Shown here: positions 9,655-16,911 of the stretch, one piece after another
Position numbering within the stretch: the stretch's first letter is position 1
How the letters are laid out: every line of letters starts with the position of its first letter
Assembly: GCA_963665215.2 (NCBI GenBank)
Contig: CAXXWW010000017.1
Span: 1 to 64,000 of the forward strand
Source: G963665215 sp963665215
GTDB lineage: Bacteria > Chloroflexota > Dehalococcoidia > Lucifugimonadales > CAUZJF01
Direction of reading: 5' to 3'
DNA length: 64,000 nt
Notes under the pieces: model-generated
The model's input: only the letters and a program-made list of their open reading frames with translations
Told to the model about the DNA's origin: nothing
Databases searched by the model: none
Position numbers and translations under genes: made by a program

Positions 9655-9764
9655 GATCCACCTCCTTGTATTTTCGCTCCGGGCCTGGCTTTCAGGCCCT
9701 GAGCGCCATCATCCCACGAGACTCGACACTGGTTGCCACATCTTTGCAGCATTTGACCAAGCAC

Positions 9765-10822
9765 TTATCCAAGCTCCGGTTGCGTCAACATGCTGAAATA
9801 GCCCATCTCGACAACGGGAGTCACCGACACCCGGCCCCTGCCGTCGTACCCCGCACGAAAGGCGTACTCGACGTCGGCGCCCCAGGGCACACGTCCGCCG
9901 ACCCGAACAGCGCCGCCGCCAACCTTGATTCCCTCGTAAAAACCCGTTTTGAGGAAGTTCCAGCGCTTTAGCACATGTGAGCGCTACCGTATGTTGGGGT
10001 AGTACACGGAACAGAGACTGTATATTGTACCCAGGCAAGGGTACGGTTGTTCTAATTCGACCTGCACAGACTTTTTACGAGAGAATCAACCTTGCTCCCA
10101 CCCCCGCCAGCGCCGCGCACCACCATGCCGTGCCGCACACCCTTCCGCCAACCCAACACCTTCACCTCGGCAGGCATGACCCGCTCCTCATCCCTGGACC
10201 GCTGGAACAGAACCCCGTGCAGTTTCTTCAGAACACCCGGCGACGGGCTGGAATTGCCGTTCATGATCTGGGAGAGGTGACTGGAGCTGATTCCGGCACG
10301 CCGGGCTACCTCGTTCTGACTGAGCCCATGAGCATCCATCCGGCCCCACACCGCTTCACGATCGATGTAGACCTGCTGGGAAGGCGCGACCTTGGCCGGA
10401 GCCTTCAACGCCGACTCGACCCGCGCCTGGACCTTCACACCCATATTGCTACGACCGCGGGACACCTGCGACATGTAGCCGTAAGACACCCCCACACGCT
10501 GGGCTAGGTCCTGCATACTCATGCCCAGAGCGCGGGCACGCTCTCGGATGTAGCTGCTCTCCCCGCTCACCACGCCTGTCTGGCGATAGACGACCCCCTG
10601 TCCGGGAACCTCTTCCAAGACCGACACCGCCCTCTCGCGCATCCTCCGGGTCCACGGCCTGCGCCCCGTGGCAACCACCGACAGGTAGCCCGCAGACACA
10701 CCCATCTTCGCCGCCAGCTCCCTCATCGTGAGCCCGCGAGCCCTCGCCGCAGCCCTGAGCTCGGTCTCACGGGCCGCCGTCTCCATCGTCTGAGTTCCAG
10801 TCACCAATGTTGCCGTCGTCAT
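9765..10822 (-). pseudogene. Triple-HTH (XRE-like) DNA-binding protein gene, split by a MITE
   Basis: Starts at ATG 10822 behind AAGGAGGAC. Three helix-turn-helix units are visible: about 25-60 (LTMRELAAKMGVSAGYLSVV), 90-140 (MSMQDLAQRVGVSYGYMSQV) and 155-195 (LSQNEVARRAGISSSHLSQI). The MITE at 9927-10087 makes the present frame stop at 10052 (256 aa). Removing the MITE and one AACCTT restores one frame of 297 codons ending at 9765, adding a C-terminal segment (GGRVPWGADVEYAF...VSVTPVVEMGYFSML). Probably a regulator of the surrounding element; the truncated form keeps all three HTH units. Confidence 0.85.
9927..10087. mobile_element. 161-bp MITE, copy 1
   Basis: Begins GATTCCCTCGTAAAAA and ends with the near-complement TTTTTACGAGAGAATC, flanked by the 6-bp duplication AACCTT (9921-9926 and 10088-10093). 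No coding capacity. The same 161 bp occurs in reverse orientation at 30275-30435 with a different 6-bp duplication. No transposase in the window has these ends, so its partner is unknown. Confidence 0.9.
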
Positions 10823-10863
10823 CGTTCTGTCCTCCTTCTAGTTGTGTGTTGTGTTTGACCTGC

Positions 10864-10911
10864 GCCCGCTTGCGGGCAAAGAAGAAGGGCCGCCTCGAAG
10901 AGACGACCCTT
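10864..10911 (-). terminator. Hairpins downstream of the 11027-11509 gene
   Basis: Read on the minus strand, AAGGGTCGTCTC pairs with GAGGCGGCCCTT and is followed by CTTCTTT; a second short hairpin (GCCCGC/GCGGGC) follows. This fits a weak intrinsic terminator between the 160-aa gene and the HTH gene. No gene is seen in the gap 10823-11026. Confidence 0.5.
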
Positions 10912-11026
10912 GTGGACTGGGATAGGCTGTGATTGGCCCGGAGGCCCCGTTGTCAGCGGCGAAGGTGCCTTCTTCCCGGGCGGCGCACGAGGAACCGCCT
11001 GAGCGGGAGCGCCCCGACTCCCGGAC

Positions 11027-11509
11027 CTACGAGGTTCGGGACGAAGAGCTTGACTCACCTGCTATGGTTCTGAGACCCCGCAGGCTGCGCTTGGACAGGA
11101 TCTTGCCCGGCTGCCAGCGCATCCCCAGCACCGCCAGGACCTCCAACGTCCCGTCGTCATTGGGGAACAGCGCCGCAGCCCTGCCGGCGCCCTGGCTGTA
11201 TGTCGCCAGCTCCTTCTCGCCGAACCTGCGTTTCACCAGGTCGAGCCACTCGGCGTGTGCCCAGCGCACCTCCCTGGCATCTGCCTGCGCCGTGTCCACA
11301 CCGGCGAAGATCGCCAGCGCCCCGTCCAGGTCGCCGGTCTGCCGCAGCCGCCGAGCGTCGTGAACGCTCCGGGCCACGGTCTGTGTTCGTGGCGTCTCGC
11401 GGTTGGAAGCGAGGATCGCCTCAATCAGCCGGTCCACCAGCTCTTCCAGACTAGGTCTCCGGGCTGTCGTCCCACCTATGGTTCCTATGGTTGCCACTTG
11501 CGTCGTCAT
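11027..11509 (-). CDS. Hypothetical protein, possibly TPR-like
   Basis: 160 aa, not recognised. Starts MTTQVATIGTIGG after a GGGAGAA site. The central part (ARRLRQTGDLDGALAIFAGVDTAQADAREVRWAHAEW) is helical and resembles one TPR-like pair. No signal peptide, no membrane segment and no catalytic motif. It lies upstream of the HTH gene on the same strand, separated by about 200 bp containing a hairpin, so the genes look like separate units of one mobile-element cargo. Confidence 0.55.
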   Translation of the reverse strand: MTTQVATIGTIGGTTARRPSLEELVDRLIEAILASNRETPRTQTVARSVHDARRLRQTGDLDGALAIFAGVDTAQADAREVRWAHAEWLDLVKRRFGEKELATYSQGAGRAAALFPNDDGTLEVLAVLGMRWQPGKILSKRSLRGLRTIAGESSSSSRTS

Positions 11510-11555
11510 CTCTGTTCTCCCTTCGATTTGGATTGCCTTCGGTCGTCAACTCACA

Positions 11556-11592
11556 ACAAAAAGGCGGTGCGGGCGTTCGCGCTCGCACCGCC
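11556..11592 (-). terminator. Intrinsic terminator after the 104-aa membrane protein gene
   Basis: On the minus strand GGCGGTGCGAGCG pairs with CGCCCGCACCGCC and is followed by TTTTTGTT. It lies 24 bp past the stop at 11616 and about 50 bp before the next gene start at 11509. Confidence 0.85.
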
Positions 11593-11615
11593 ATACTTGG
11601 CCCCTGGATATAGAG

Positions 11616-11930
11616 CTACCCTGGGTTCTGGGCAGCCTCCCTCTCTCGGAGTCTCAGCCAGCGCTGATACTCCCACTCCTCTCGCTGGGCGCGGCGCTCT
11701 AGCCACAGCCGGTGCAGCCGTGCTTCTCGCCGCCTGAGCACATGGTCCCGGATGAACAGCGCCCCGATGCCGAGTCCCACCACGTTCAGGACGAACACCT
11801 CATACCCCATGCCGGTCAGCAGCGGTCCGATCACCAGCAGCGCCATCGCCACTCTCTTGTGTCGCCCCAGGAATCTCCCGACCCTGACGGCGGCTTCCAT
11901 GACCTGTGAACCTCGTTCTTTCGTGTGCAT
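11616..11930 (-). CDS. Small membrane protein with charged C-terminal helix
   Basis: 104 aa from the ATG at 11930 (MHTKERGSQVMEA), chosen because AAGGAGGTG precedes it; a longer frame begins at 11966. Two hydrophobic stretches (VAMALLVIGPLLTGMGY and VFVLNVVGLGIGALFI) form a hairpin in the membrane. An Arg/Glu-rich helix (RRREARLHRLWLERRAQ...) follows, probably cytoplasmic. Followed by a clear terminator. Function unknown; the neighbourhood suggests mobile-element cargo. Confidence 0.6.
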   Translation of the reverse strand: MHTKERGSQVMEAAVRVGRFLGRHKRVAMALLVIGPLLTGMGYEVFVLNVVGLGIGALFIRDHVLRRREARLHRLWLERRAQREEWEYQRWLRLREREAAQNPG

Positions 11931-12124
11931 ACGCACCTCCTTGTTGTGGGTTGCCCGCGCTGGCATCCAGAGCGCGGGTCTAAATGACTTGCTTGCCTTG
12001 TGATGGCCACACTCCGCCCACGGCTGGATGCCTTACGCGGGACGTGGAGCGTGGTTTGCACCCGGCCCGCCTACGTATCGCACGCAGAACGGCCAGGGTC
12101 TGTATCCCTTTGGAAGCGCCTTCT

Positions 12125-12395
12125 GGGAGGCTGCGACTACGTGGAAGCGGCCGGCCTACGACGTGTGGTCACAGGACGGCGCAATGGGGAAATGGGCACA
12201 GCTCGACCAGGGTCAATATGGCGTCGACTCTGGGAGGCTGCGACGAGGTGAAAGCGGCCGGCCTACGACGTGTGGTCACAGGACGGCGCAATGGGGAAAT
12301 GGGCACAGCTCGACCAGGGTCAAAATGGCATCGACTCTGGAAGCTGCGATGAGGTGAAGCGGCTGTCCTACGATGTGGTCACAGGACGGCGCGTG
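12125..12395. repeat. 107-bp tandem repeat, about 2.5 units
   Basis: Units 12125-12231 and 12232-12338 are the same length and nearly identical; a third, shorter and diverged unit runs to about 12395. The period is not a multiple of three, so reading frames shift from unit to unit, which argues against a repeated protein. The sequence just before it (12030-12124) contains a short readable frame whose C-terminus may be what was duplicated. Confidence 0.85.
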
Positions 12396-12851
12396 TTGAA
12401 GCTACGGCTCAGCTAAGTGCATCAGCTATGCCGTAGGCATGGGGACACGGCCAGAGCGCATGGCGCACTCTGGCCGTGGTATCGATAGGGCGAAGCGCAG
12501 GACGCACTTCGGCCACGGTATCCAGCGGAAGAAGGGCTTATCACTCCAACCACCGGACAGTGCTGCGGGCAAAGGGCTTAATCACTCCACCTTGGCAGCA
12601 GTTCCCTCGTGGGCGACCATCGGGAGAGCAAGGCTCAATCCTTCTGGTCTATCCCGGGCGAAGGGAAGGACCCCCAGGTTTCTAGGGCGGGAAACACTGG
12701 AAAAGCCTGACAATGATCTAAGTATTACCCCTCATTTCGCCGTTTACAAGGGTTTCGGGGCCTCAGCCCCCAAAGTGTTCACTTTGGTTCACAAAACTTC
12801 GGGTGTACTTCAACAAAAGTTTGATTTCCCACTCTACGGACGCCAAAGCGG
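12396..12851. other. Non-coding stretch with hairpins, no gene seen
   Basis: Contains CGGCCAGAG...CTCTGGCCG (12449-12477) and a similar weaker hairpin after it. The palindrome CAAAGTGTTCACTTTG at 12771-12786 is listed separately. Open frames here have no ribosome site or recognisable protein character. Confidence 0.5.
12771..12792. promoter_or_regulatory. Palindromic site CAAAGTGTTCACTTTG plus adjacent GTTCAC
   Basis: CAAAGTG and CACTTTG are complementary arms around TT; a second GTTCAC follows at 12787. The same 15-base core recurs at 13821 on the other side of the coiled-coil gene. Probable binding site for a dimeric DNA-binding protein. The site lies just beyond the 3' end of the 12852-13667 gene. 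Confidence 0.55.
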
Positions 12852-13667
12852 CTACTTCCGCCACAGGCCGACTGTCAGCACCCGGCGGACCCACCTGAGC
12901 AGCTCCCGTTTGGCCCGCGCCCTCTGAGCGTCGTACAGAGCCGTCCTTCGCCAGCTAATCTGCCCGTTGCGATCAGAGCCCCGCAGCGGACGCTTCTCCG
13001 GAGGCAGGGTCAACCCGTGCTCCTCCAGCAAGGCCAGCTCCACCGCCAGGAACCGCTCCTCCGTAGCGAGCCAGGACAGGCTCTTGCCCTGGTTGGGATG
13101 GGTCTCCTTCAGCCCTCGCCACTCGGCTATCAGGGGCCACGCCGCGCCGAAGACCTCCTCGTCGTCGGGGGCAGCTTCGCGGGTCACCAGGTCGGGATAC
13201 TCTCGCTGGGACGCAACCTTCTTCGTTGGCTGTTTGAGGGCTCCTTTCGCTTCCCCCGCGCTCTGAGCGACCTGACGTGCCTCCAGGCTCGCCACCCTTC
13301 CCTCCAACTGGCGCATCCCCTGGGCGTGCTCCTCCCTGAGCGCCTTGACCTCGCCCTCGATGGCATCGCGGATATCTTGGAGGCCGCTGCGGGTCTCCTC
13401 CACAAGCGCCTCAACCTGCTGCTTCAGATCCCCCATCTCCTGCCGTTGCCGTGCCGCAGCCGAGCCGCCGCCTGAGAGCAGCGCCCTCTCCAACGCAAGG
13501 CGCACCCGCCTCGACAGCTCTCCCCCCTCCATGCTGGCGATCAGCGTCCTGTGGTCGATGTCCAACACCGCCGCCGCTCCTCTGGGACCCTTCTCCCGCA
13601 CCATCTGCCGCAGCAGCGCCATGAGCCGCAGATGCTGAAGGTCTCCCATGCTCCTGCCCTTTTCCAT
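12852..13667 (-). CDS. Coiled-coil protein of unknown function with HTH-like N-terminus
   Basis: 271 aa from the ATG at 13667 (MEKGRSMGDLQHLR), preceded by AGGAGA at a good distance; a longer frame starts at 13718. Residues 8-65 are helical and end IDHRTLIASMEGGELSRRVRLALERAL, reminiscent of an HTH. Residues 75-150 are a long coiled coil (heptads through EALVEETRSGLQDIRDAIEGEVKAL). The C-terminal third is basic, with EERFLAVELALLEEHGLTLPP. Not recognised; the layout would fit a DNA-binding oligomer of an integrative element. Paired repeats lie over its start and palindromes on both sides. Confidence 0.6.
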   Translation of the reverse strand: MEKGRSMGDLQHLRLMALLRQMVREKGPRGAAAVLDIDHRTLIASMEGGELSRRVRLALERALLSGGGSAAARQRQEMGDLKQQVEALVEETRSGLQDIRDAIEGEVKALREEHAQGMRQLEGRVASLEARQVAQSAGEAKGALKQPTKKVASQREYPDLVTREAAPDDEEVFGAAWPLIAEWRGLKETHPNQGKSLSWLATEERFLAVELALLEEHGLTLPPEKRPLRGSDRNGQISWRRTALYDAQRARAKRELLRWVRRVLTVGLWRK

Positions 13668-13702
13668 GATCGGCTCTCCTGATCTCATCGGTCCTGCCCT
13701 CC

Positions 13703-13796
13703 GAACAAAAATGCTCATTTTAGCTAGGGCCTTTGTTCACTCCCCCATTTTTCACGGCGAACAGAAATGTCCGTTTCAGCTAGGGGCTTTGTACAC
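13703..13796. promoter_or_regulatory. Two 38-bp direct repeats with internal inverted arms
   Basis: Units 13703-13740 and 13759-13796 match at 31 of 38 positions. The first has arms GAACAAA and TTTGTTC; in the second they are GAACAGA and TTTGTAC. They sit directly upstream of the coiled-coil gene start and carry the GTTCAC/GTGAAC core of the nearby palindromes. They look like operators or iterons. Confidence 0.6.
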
Positions 13797-13820
13797 CGGG
13801 GGTGGAAGGAGCACTTAAGT

Positions 13821-13836
13821 CAAAGTGTTCACTTTT
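13821..13836. promoter_or_regulatory. Second palindrome CAAAGTGTTCACTTTT
   Basis: Identical to the site at 12771 except for the last base. Lies between the divergent coiled-coil gene and the fusion gene at 14111, so a bound protein could control both. Confidence 0.55.
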
Positions 13837-13867
13837 TCCGTCCTGTAGGGGCCTATTCCCCCCTGTT

Positions 13868-14110
13868 TTAGCTTGATTTAGCTTGCCACGACCCGGTGTG
13901 CATTTTTGTCACCAAACGCATTTCTCTGTACACGGGTATGACATCACAGAAGGGGGTCTCCGCAGAAGGTCTTAAAGGGGCGTGCAAACCTGCGTCCCCA
14001 CATAGGAGGCTGGTGCAGTCCTGCACCACCTCATAGGTAGTTCTGCGCAACTTTTTTATCCGCCACACTCGATTGCAGGACCGAAACTCCACCCTTTCGA
14101 GGAGGCGTCT
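13868..14110. other. Leader region of the 14111 gene with a strong hairpin
   Basis: No gene. A hairpin GGTGCAG-TC-CTGCACC at 14012-14027 is extended by flanking GAGG/CCTC pairs. The run CTTTTTTATC at 14050-14059 lies too far away to make a normal terminator. A GGAGG ribosome site stands at 14101. Confidence 0.45.
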
Positions 14111-15406
14111 ATGGGACTGCAATCGAGGTTCACACCCGGTAGAGCAAGACGACTTATCCCGCTGGCCGCAGCGCTGCTTCTGGCGGCGCTCACCGCCATC
14201 CCCGCAAGCAACCCGGCCTTCGCCCAGGCCCCGTCCACCGAGGGCGTCACCCTGGTCAACGAGGACGAGGAGTTCATCGAGCGCAAGGGCGACGGGCGCT
14301 TCATCGCCCGGCCCCTCTTCAACCGCGAGCTGGACATCCTCTACTACGGGGTGAGAGACCCAGACAACGGCGACTGGATAGTCGGTTTGGTCCTGGTGCA
14401 GGGGGGAGAGAAGAAGCGCAAGGACGGCTGGGAGTACTCCTTCGAGTACCCCTTCCGGGACGACCAGGCAGACCTCGACCCCGACCAACCCTACCTGCTG
14501 GTCATCGTCGTCCCCGATCCCGACGGCGCAGACGAGCCCCACACCTTCCATGGCGTCATTCCCATCCACCAGTCGGGAAGGATCTGGGACAAGATTCTCC
14601 AGGCCCTCGACCCGGGACGGTGCTCCGTCATGGCCCTCATGGCAAGCCAGGGAGCATTCGACGCCATCCCCAACTGCGCCATCTTCGCCGACACCCACTG
14701 GGAGCCTCCCAGTCTCTACACTCACCTCGATTGGCTCGCCGAGCGTCTCGGCTTCCCCGTGTACGTCGTGGACAACGGGCGGAGTCTCCGCGAGGACGTC
14801 AAGACCTTCACCAACCACTCCGGCAACGCCAGCTTCGTAGACCTTCCCGTTTATCTGAAGGGACGTGACGGAGGGAGCGACGGGATGGGTCGTCGCCAAT
14901 GTACCGAGCACTACAAGATAAGGCCGATTCAGCGGAAGATACGCGAGCTGCTGGGACTCACAAAAGGACAACGTGTCCCGTCCGGCACCGCCGTCGAGCT
15001 GTGGCTGGGCATCTCTACCGACGAGGCCATCCGCATGAAGCCCTCTCGCGATAGATGGATACAGAACCGTTACCCCCTCATCGAAGCTGGGATGTCCAGG
15101 AAGCAATGCATTGCGTGGTGGCAGGCCCGCTACGACCGGCCACTGGAGCGCTCCGCCTGCATTGGCTGCCCATACCAGTCACGGCAGCGGTGGGTCGAGA
15201 CCAAGCGCAGGTGGCCCGAGCTGTTCGCTGAGGCGGTCGAGATTGACGCCAACCTCAGAGGACGGCTGGCCTTCGCCAAGGAGCCCTACCTGCATCCTCG
15301 ACGGGTGCCCCTCGCGCAGGCGGTCAGCCTCGATGAGGCGGAGTTGGGAACGGACGGGCAATCGGACGGGTTCGGAAACGAGTGCGAGGGGCACTGTGGC
15401 GTCTGA
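14111..15406 (+). CDS. Chimeric protein: signal peptide + secreted-type domain + PAPS-reductase-like domain
   Basis: 431 aa. Residues 1-38 are a signal peptide (LIPLAAALLLAALTAIPASNPAFAQA). Residues 40-165 form a beta-rich domain of unknown role. From about 170, the protein matches the mobile-element type PAPS reductase/PP-loop family: MALMASQGAF, CAIFADTHWEPPSLYTHLDW, RRQCTEHYKIRPI, RQKIRELLGL-type helix, LGISTDEAIRMKPS, RYPLIE and SACIGCPYQS. The PP-loop that normally precedes MALMA (LSLGAGVQS-like) is degraded to LDPGRCS, so ATP-pyrophosphatase activity is doubtful. The two halves belong in different compartments, suggesting a recent in-frame fusion of two genes. Confidence 0.75.
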   Translation: MGLQSRFTPGRARRLIPLAAALLLAALTAIPASNPAFAQAPSTEGVTLVNEDEEFIERKGDGRFIARPLFNRELDILYYGVRDPDNGDWIVGLVLVQGGEKKRKDGWEYSFEYPFRDDQADLDPDQPYLLVIVVPDPDGADEPHTFHGVIPIHQSGRIWDKILQALDPGRCSVMALMASQGAFDAIPNCAIFADTHWEPPSLYTHLDWLAERLGFPVYVVDNGRSLREDVKTFTNHSGNASFVDLPVYLKGRDGGSDGMGRRQCTEHYKIRPIQRKIRELLGLTKGQRVPSGTAVELWLGISTDEAIRMKPSRDRWIQNRYPLIEAGMSRKQCIAWWQARYDRPLERSACIGCPYQSRQRWVETKRRWPELFAEAVEIDANLRGRLAFAKEPYLHPRRVPLAQAVSLDEAELGTDGQSDGFGNECEGHCGV

Positions 15407-15613
15407 AGGCTTCGGGACGGACAGATGGCAGAGAGCGGGGCCACACCCACTGGCAGGGATGTCTCCTCCCGCCTCCCCCGTAGTACGTCTGGTATGGCCC
15501 CCCGTATGGATAAGCGATCAAACCCCGTGGCCACCCCTGTTGCCTCTCCCGCCAGGAGGCGGTACTATGTAGTCACAACAGCCTATCTCTATAACCACTA
15601 CAGGAGGAATCAC

Positions 15614-15892
15614 ATGACCACGTACAGCATAAGAGAGTTCAAAGCCAGGGTCAGCGAGATACTCAGAGACCTGGACGACGGCGCGGAGGTAATCATCACC
15701 CGCCGTGGAAAGCCTTGCGGCAGGCTCACTCCTGTAGAGGGACCCACCGAGGGAAAACCTTCCCTCAGCACGTTGAAGGGCTCCCTGTCCCACCTGCCCG
15801 ATGCGACCTATGAGGATTTCCTGAATGTCAAGACGCTCTGGGAGCCCAGGTCCCCGGCATCTGGAGAGCCGGAGCGCAGCCATGCTGGATAG
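15614..15892 (+). CDS. Type II antitoxin, Phd/YefM family
   Basis: 92 aa from the ATG at 15614, preceded by AGGAGG. MTTYSIREFKARVSEILRDL...EVIITRRGKPCGRL is the Phd/YefM dimerisation and DNA-binding domain; the tail after residue 55 would wrap the toxin. It overlaps the PIN toxin gene by 11 bases, implying translational coupling. The AT-rich stretch TATCTCTATAACCACTAC just upstream is a likely promoter/operator, as these antitoxins normally autoregulate. Confidence 0.9.
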   Translation: MTTYSIREFKARVSEILRDLDDGAEVIITRRGKPCGRLTPVEGPTEGKPSLSTLKGSLSHLPDATYEDFLNVKTLWEPRSPASGEPERSHAG

Positions 15893-16286
15893 TCCGGCCC
15901 GGTTCGTGGTGGACACCCACGCCCTGTGGTGGTATCTCCGCTCGCCCGAGCGCCTCACCACCGCCGCCTCCGCCGTCTTCCGTCTTGCCGAGACGGGCAA
16001 CGCGACCATCATCGTCCCCGCCATAGCGGTGGCCGAGTTCTACTTCCTATCGGCCAAGCTGGGCCAGCCCATCCCTCCCTCCGATCTGCTGGCGGCGTTG
16101 GACGCAGTGGGCGGGATAGAGCTGTCCGACCTGGGCAGGGCGCAGCTTGAGAGGCTGGACCGCTTCCCGGAGATACCGGAGATGCACGACCGGCTCATCG
16201 CCGCCGAGGCAGCGGCCCTTGACGCGCCGGTGGTGACGCGGGACGAGACCCTTACAGCTTCTGTGCAGATAGAGACCGTCTGGTAG
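15882..16286 (+). CDS. PIN-domain ribonuclease toxin (VapC-like)
   Basis: 134 aa. The PIN fold is clear: FVVDTHALWWYL (first Asp), a conserved Glu in IAVAEFYFL, MHDRLIAAEA and VVTRDETL (later acidic residues). Cleaves RNA when free of antitoxin. Start at ATG 15882, inside the antitoxin reading frame, with GGAG upstream. Complete frame, so the module is probably functional and may help keep the surrounding element. Confidence 0.9.
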   Translation: MLDSPARFVVDTHALWWYLRSPERLTTAASAVFRLAETGNATIIVPAIAVAEFYFLSAKLGQPIPPSDLLAALDAVGGIELSDLGRAQLERLDRFPEIPEMHDRLIAAEAAALDAPVVTRDETLTASVQIETVW

Positions 16287-16379
16287 GAAAGGGCGCAGAA
16301 GTTCTGCTCCAAGAGGCTTTGCACCAAAAGTGCCGCCTCGAATCAAAAGTGGGGCAGGATTACTGTAGAAGGTGGCATC

Positions 16380-16606
16380 ATGGGCTATTACGTCTACGAG
16401 AATTGGACCCACGAGCGGGCAAGAGTCCACATAGACTCATGTCCATATTGCAAACACGGCCGCGGTACCCAGCCGCAGGATGGCGGTCGAATGGTCGCTG
16501 GCTGCCAGGCCCAGGTAGACCATTCGCAACGAGAGAGGAAGCCTTTCAACGGGCACAAGCTAAAGGTTGGGAAGACTCCAAAGGTTGTAAGTATTGCAAG
16601 CCGTGA
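16380..16606 (+). pseudogene. Small CxxC zinc-ribbon-like protein gene with one frameshift
   Basis: The first frame reads MGYYVYENWTHERARVH, then SCPYCKHGRGTQPQDGGR. Near 16485-16495 the coding signal jumps to another frame, GRPFATREEAFQRAQAKG then CKYCKP, ending at 16606. Two CxxC pairs at opposite ends of a 75-codon protein suggest a metal-binding knuckle. One missing base explains the break. I recognise the pattern as a short conserved hypothetical but know no function. Confidence 0.6.
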
Positions 16607-16735
16607 AAGGTGTGCCTTATCCCTTAAACAAGGAAATTCCACATATTTAATTTTCTTGAGTACTTGGGTCCAGGAGCAGCCAATCCAAGACGAGGAGTTG
16701 CGGCCTGCACGGTGACGCGCTTTGACGCCGCCGCG

Positions 16736-16812
16736 CCAATCAGGTATGATTAGGGGTAGAAGTTGGCCCGGCGATGCTTACAACACCCCGGGCCGCGGCG
16801 CCACCTGATTGG
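16736..16812. promoter_or_regulatory. Inverted repeat CCAATCAGGT ... ACCTGATTGG upstream of the recombinase
   Basis: Perfect 10-bp arms at 16736-16745 and 16803-16812. Between them lies GGCCCGG ... CCGGGCC (16764-16794), another hairpin. Could be an operator for the recombinase gene or part of an attachment region. Confidence 0.45.
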
Positions 16813-16844
16813 TCAGGTGATGCGAAGTAATTGTACTACTCGCA

Positions 16845-16876
16845 GACCCGCTCCCGACAGGAGGCGGGTCTTTTTT
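16845..16876 (+). terminator. Intrinsic terminator 35 bp upstream of the recombinase start
   Basis: GACCCG-CTCC pairs with GGAG-GCGGGTC and is followed by six T. It is the strongest terminator in this part of the window and stands within the expected leader of the serine recombinase gene. Confidence 0.85.
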
Positions 16877-16911
16877 GGTTTCACAGGGTACGAGAATGAA
16901 AGGAGGAGATC

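Noticed and set aside
12000..12430. CRISPR array
   Set aside because: The repeat is 107 bp with no spacers between units, and no cas genes are present in the window.
12439..12927. A 162-codon plus-strand frame in the repeat-flanking region
   Set aside because: Low-complexity Arg/Gly/Ser-rich product, no ribosome site, and it runs into the 3' end of the coiled-coil gene on the other strand.
13868..15106. A 412-codon open frame on the minus strand
   Set aside because: It lies antisense to the fusion gene at 14111-15406, which has a signal peptide, a ribosome site and recognisable domains. The antisense frame is an artefact of GC-rich third positions.
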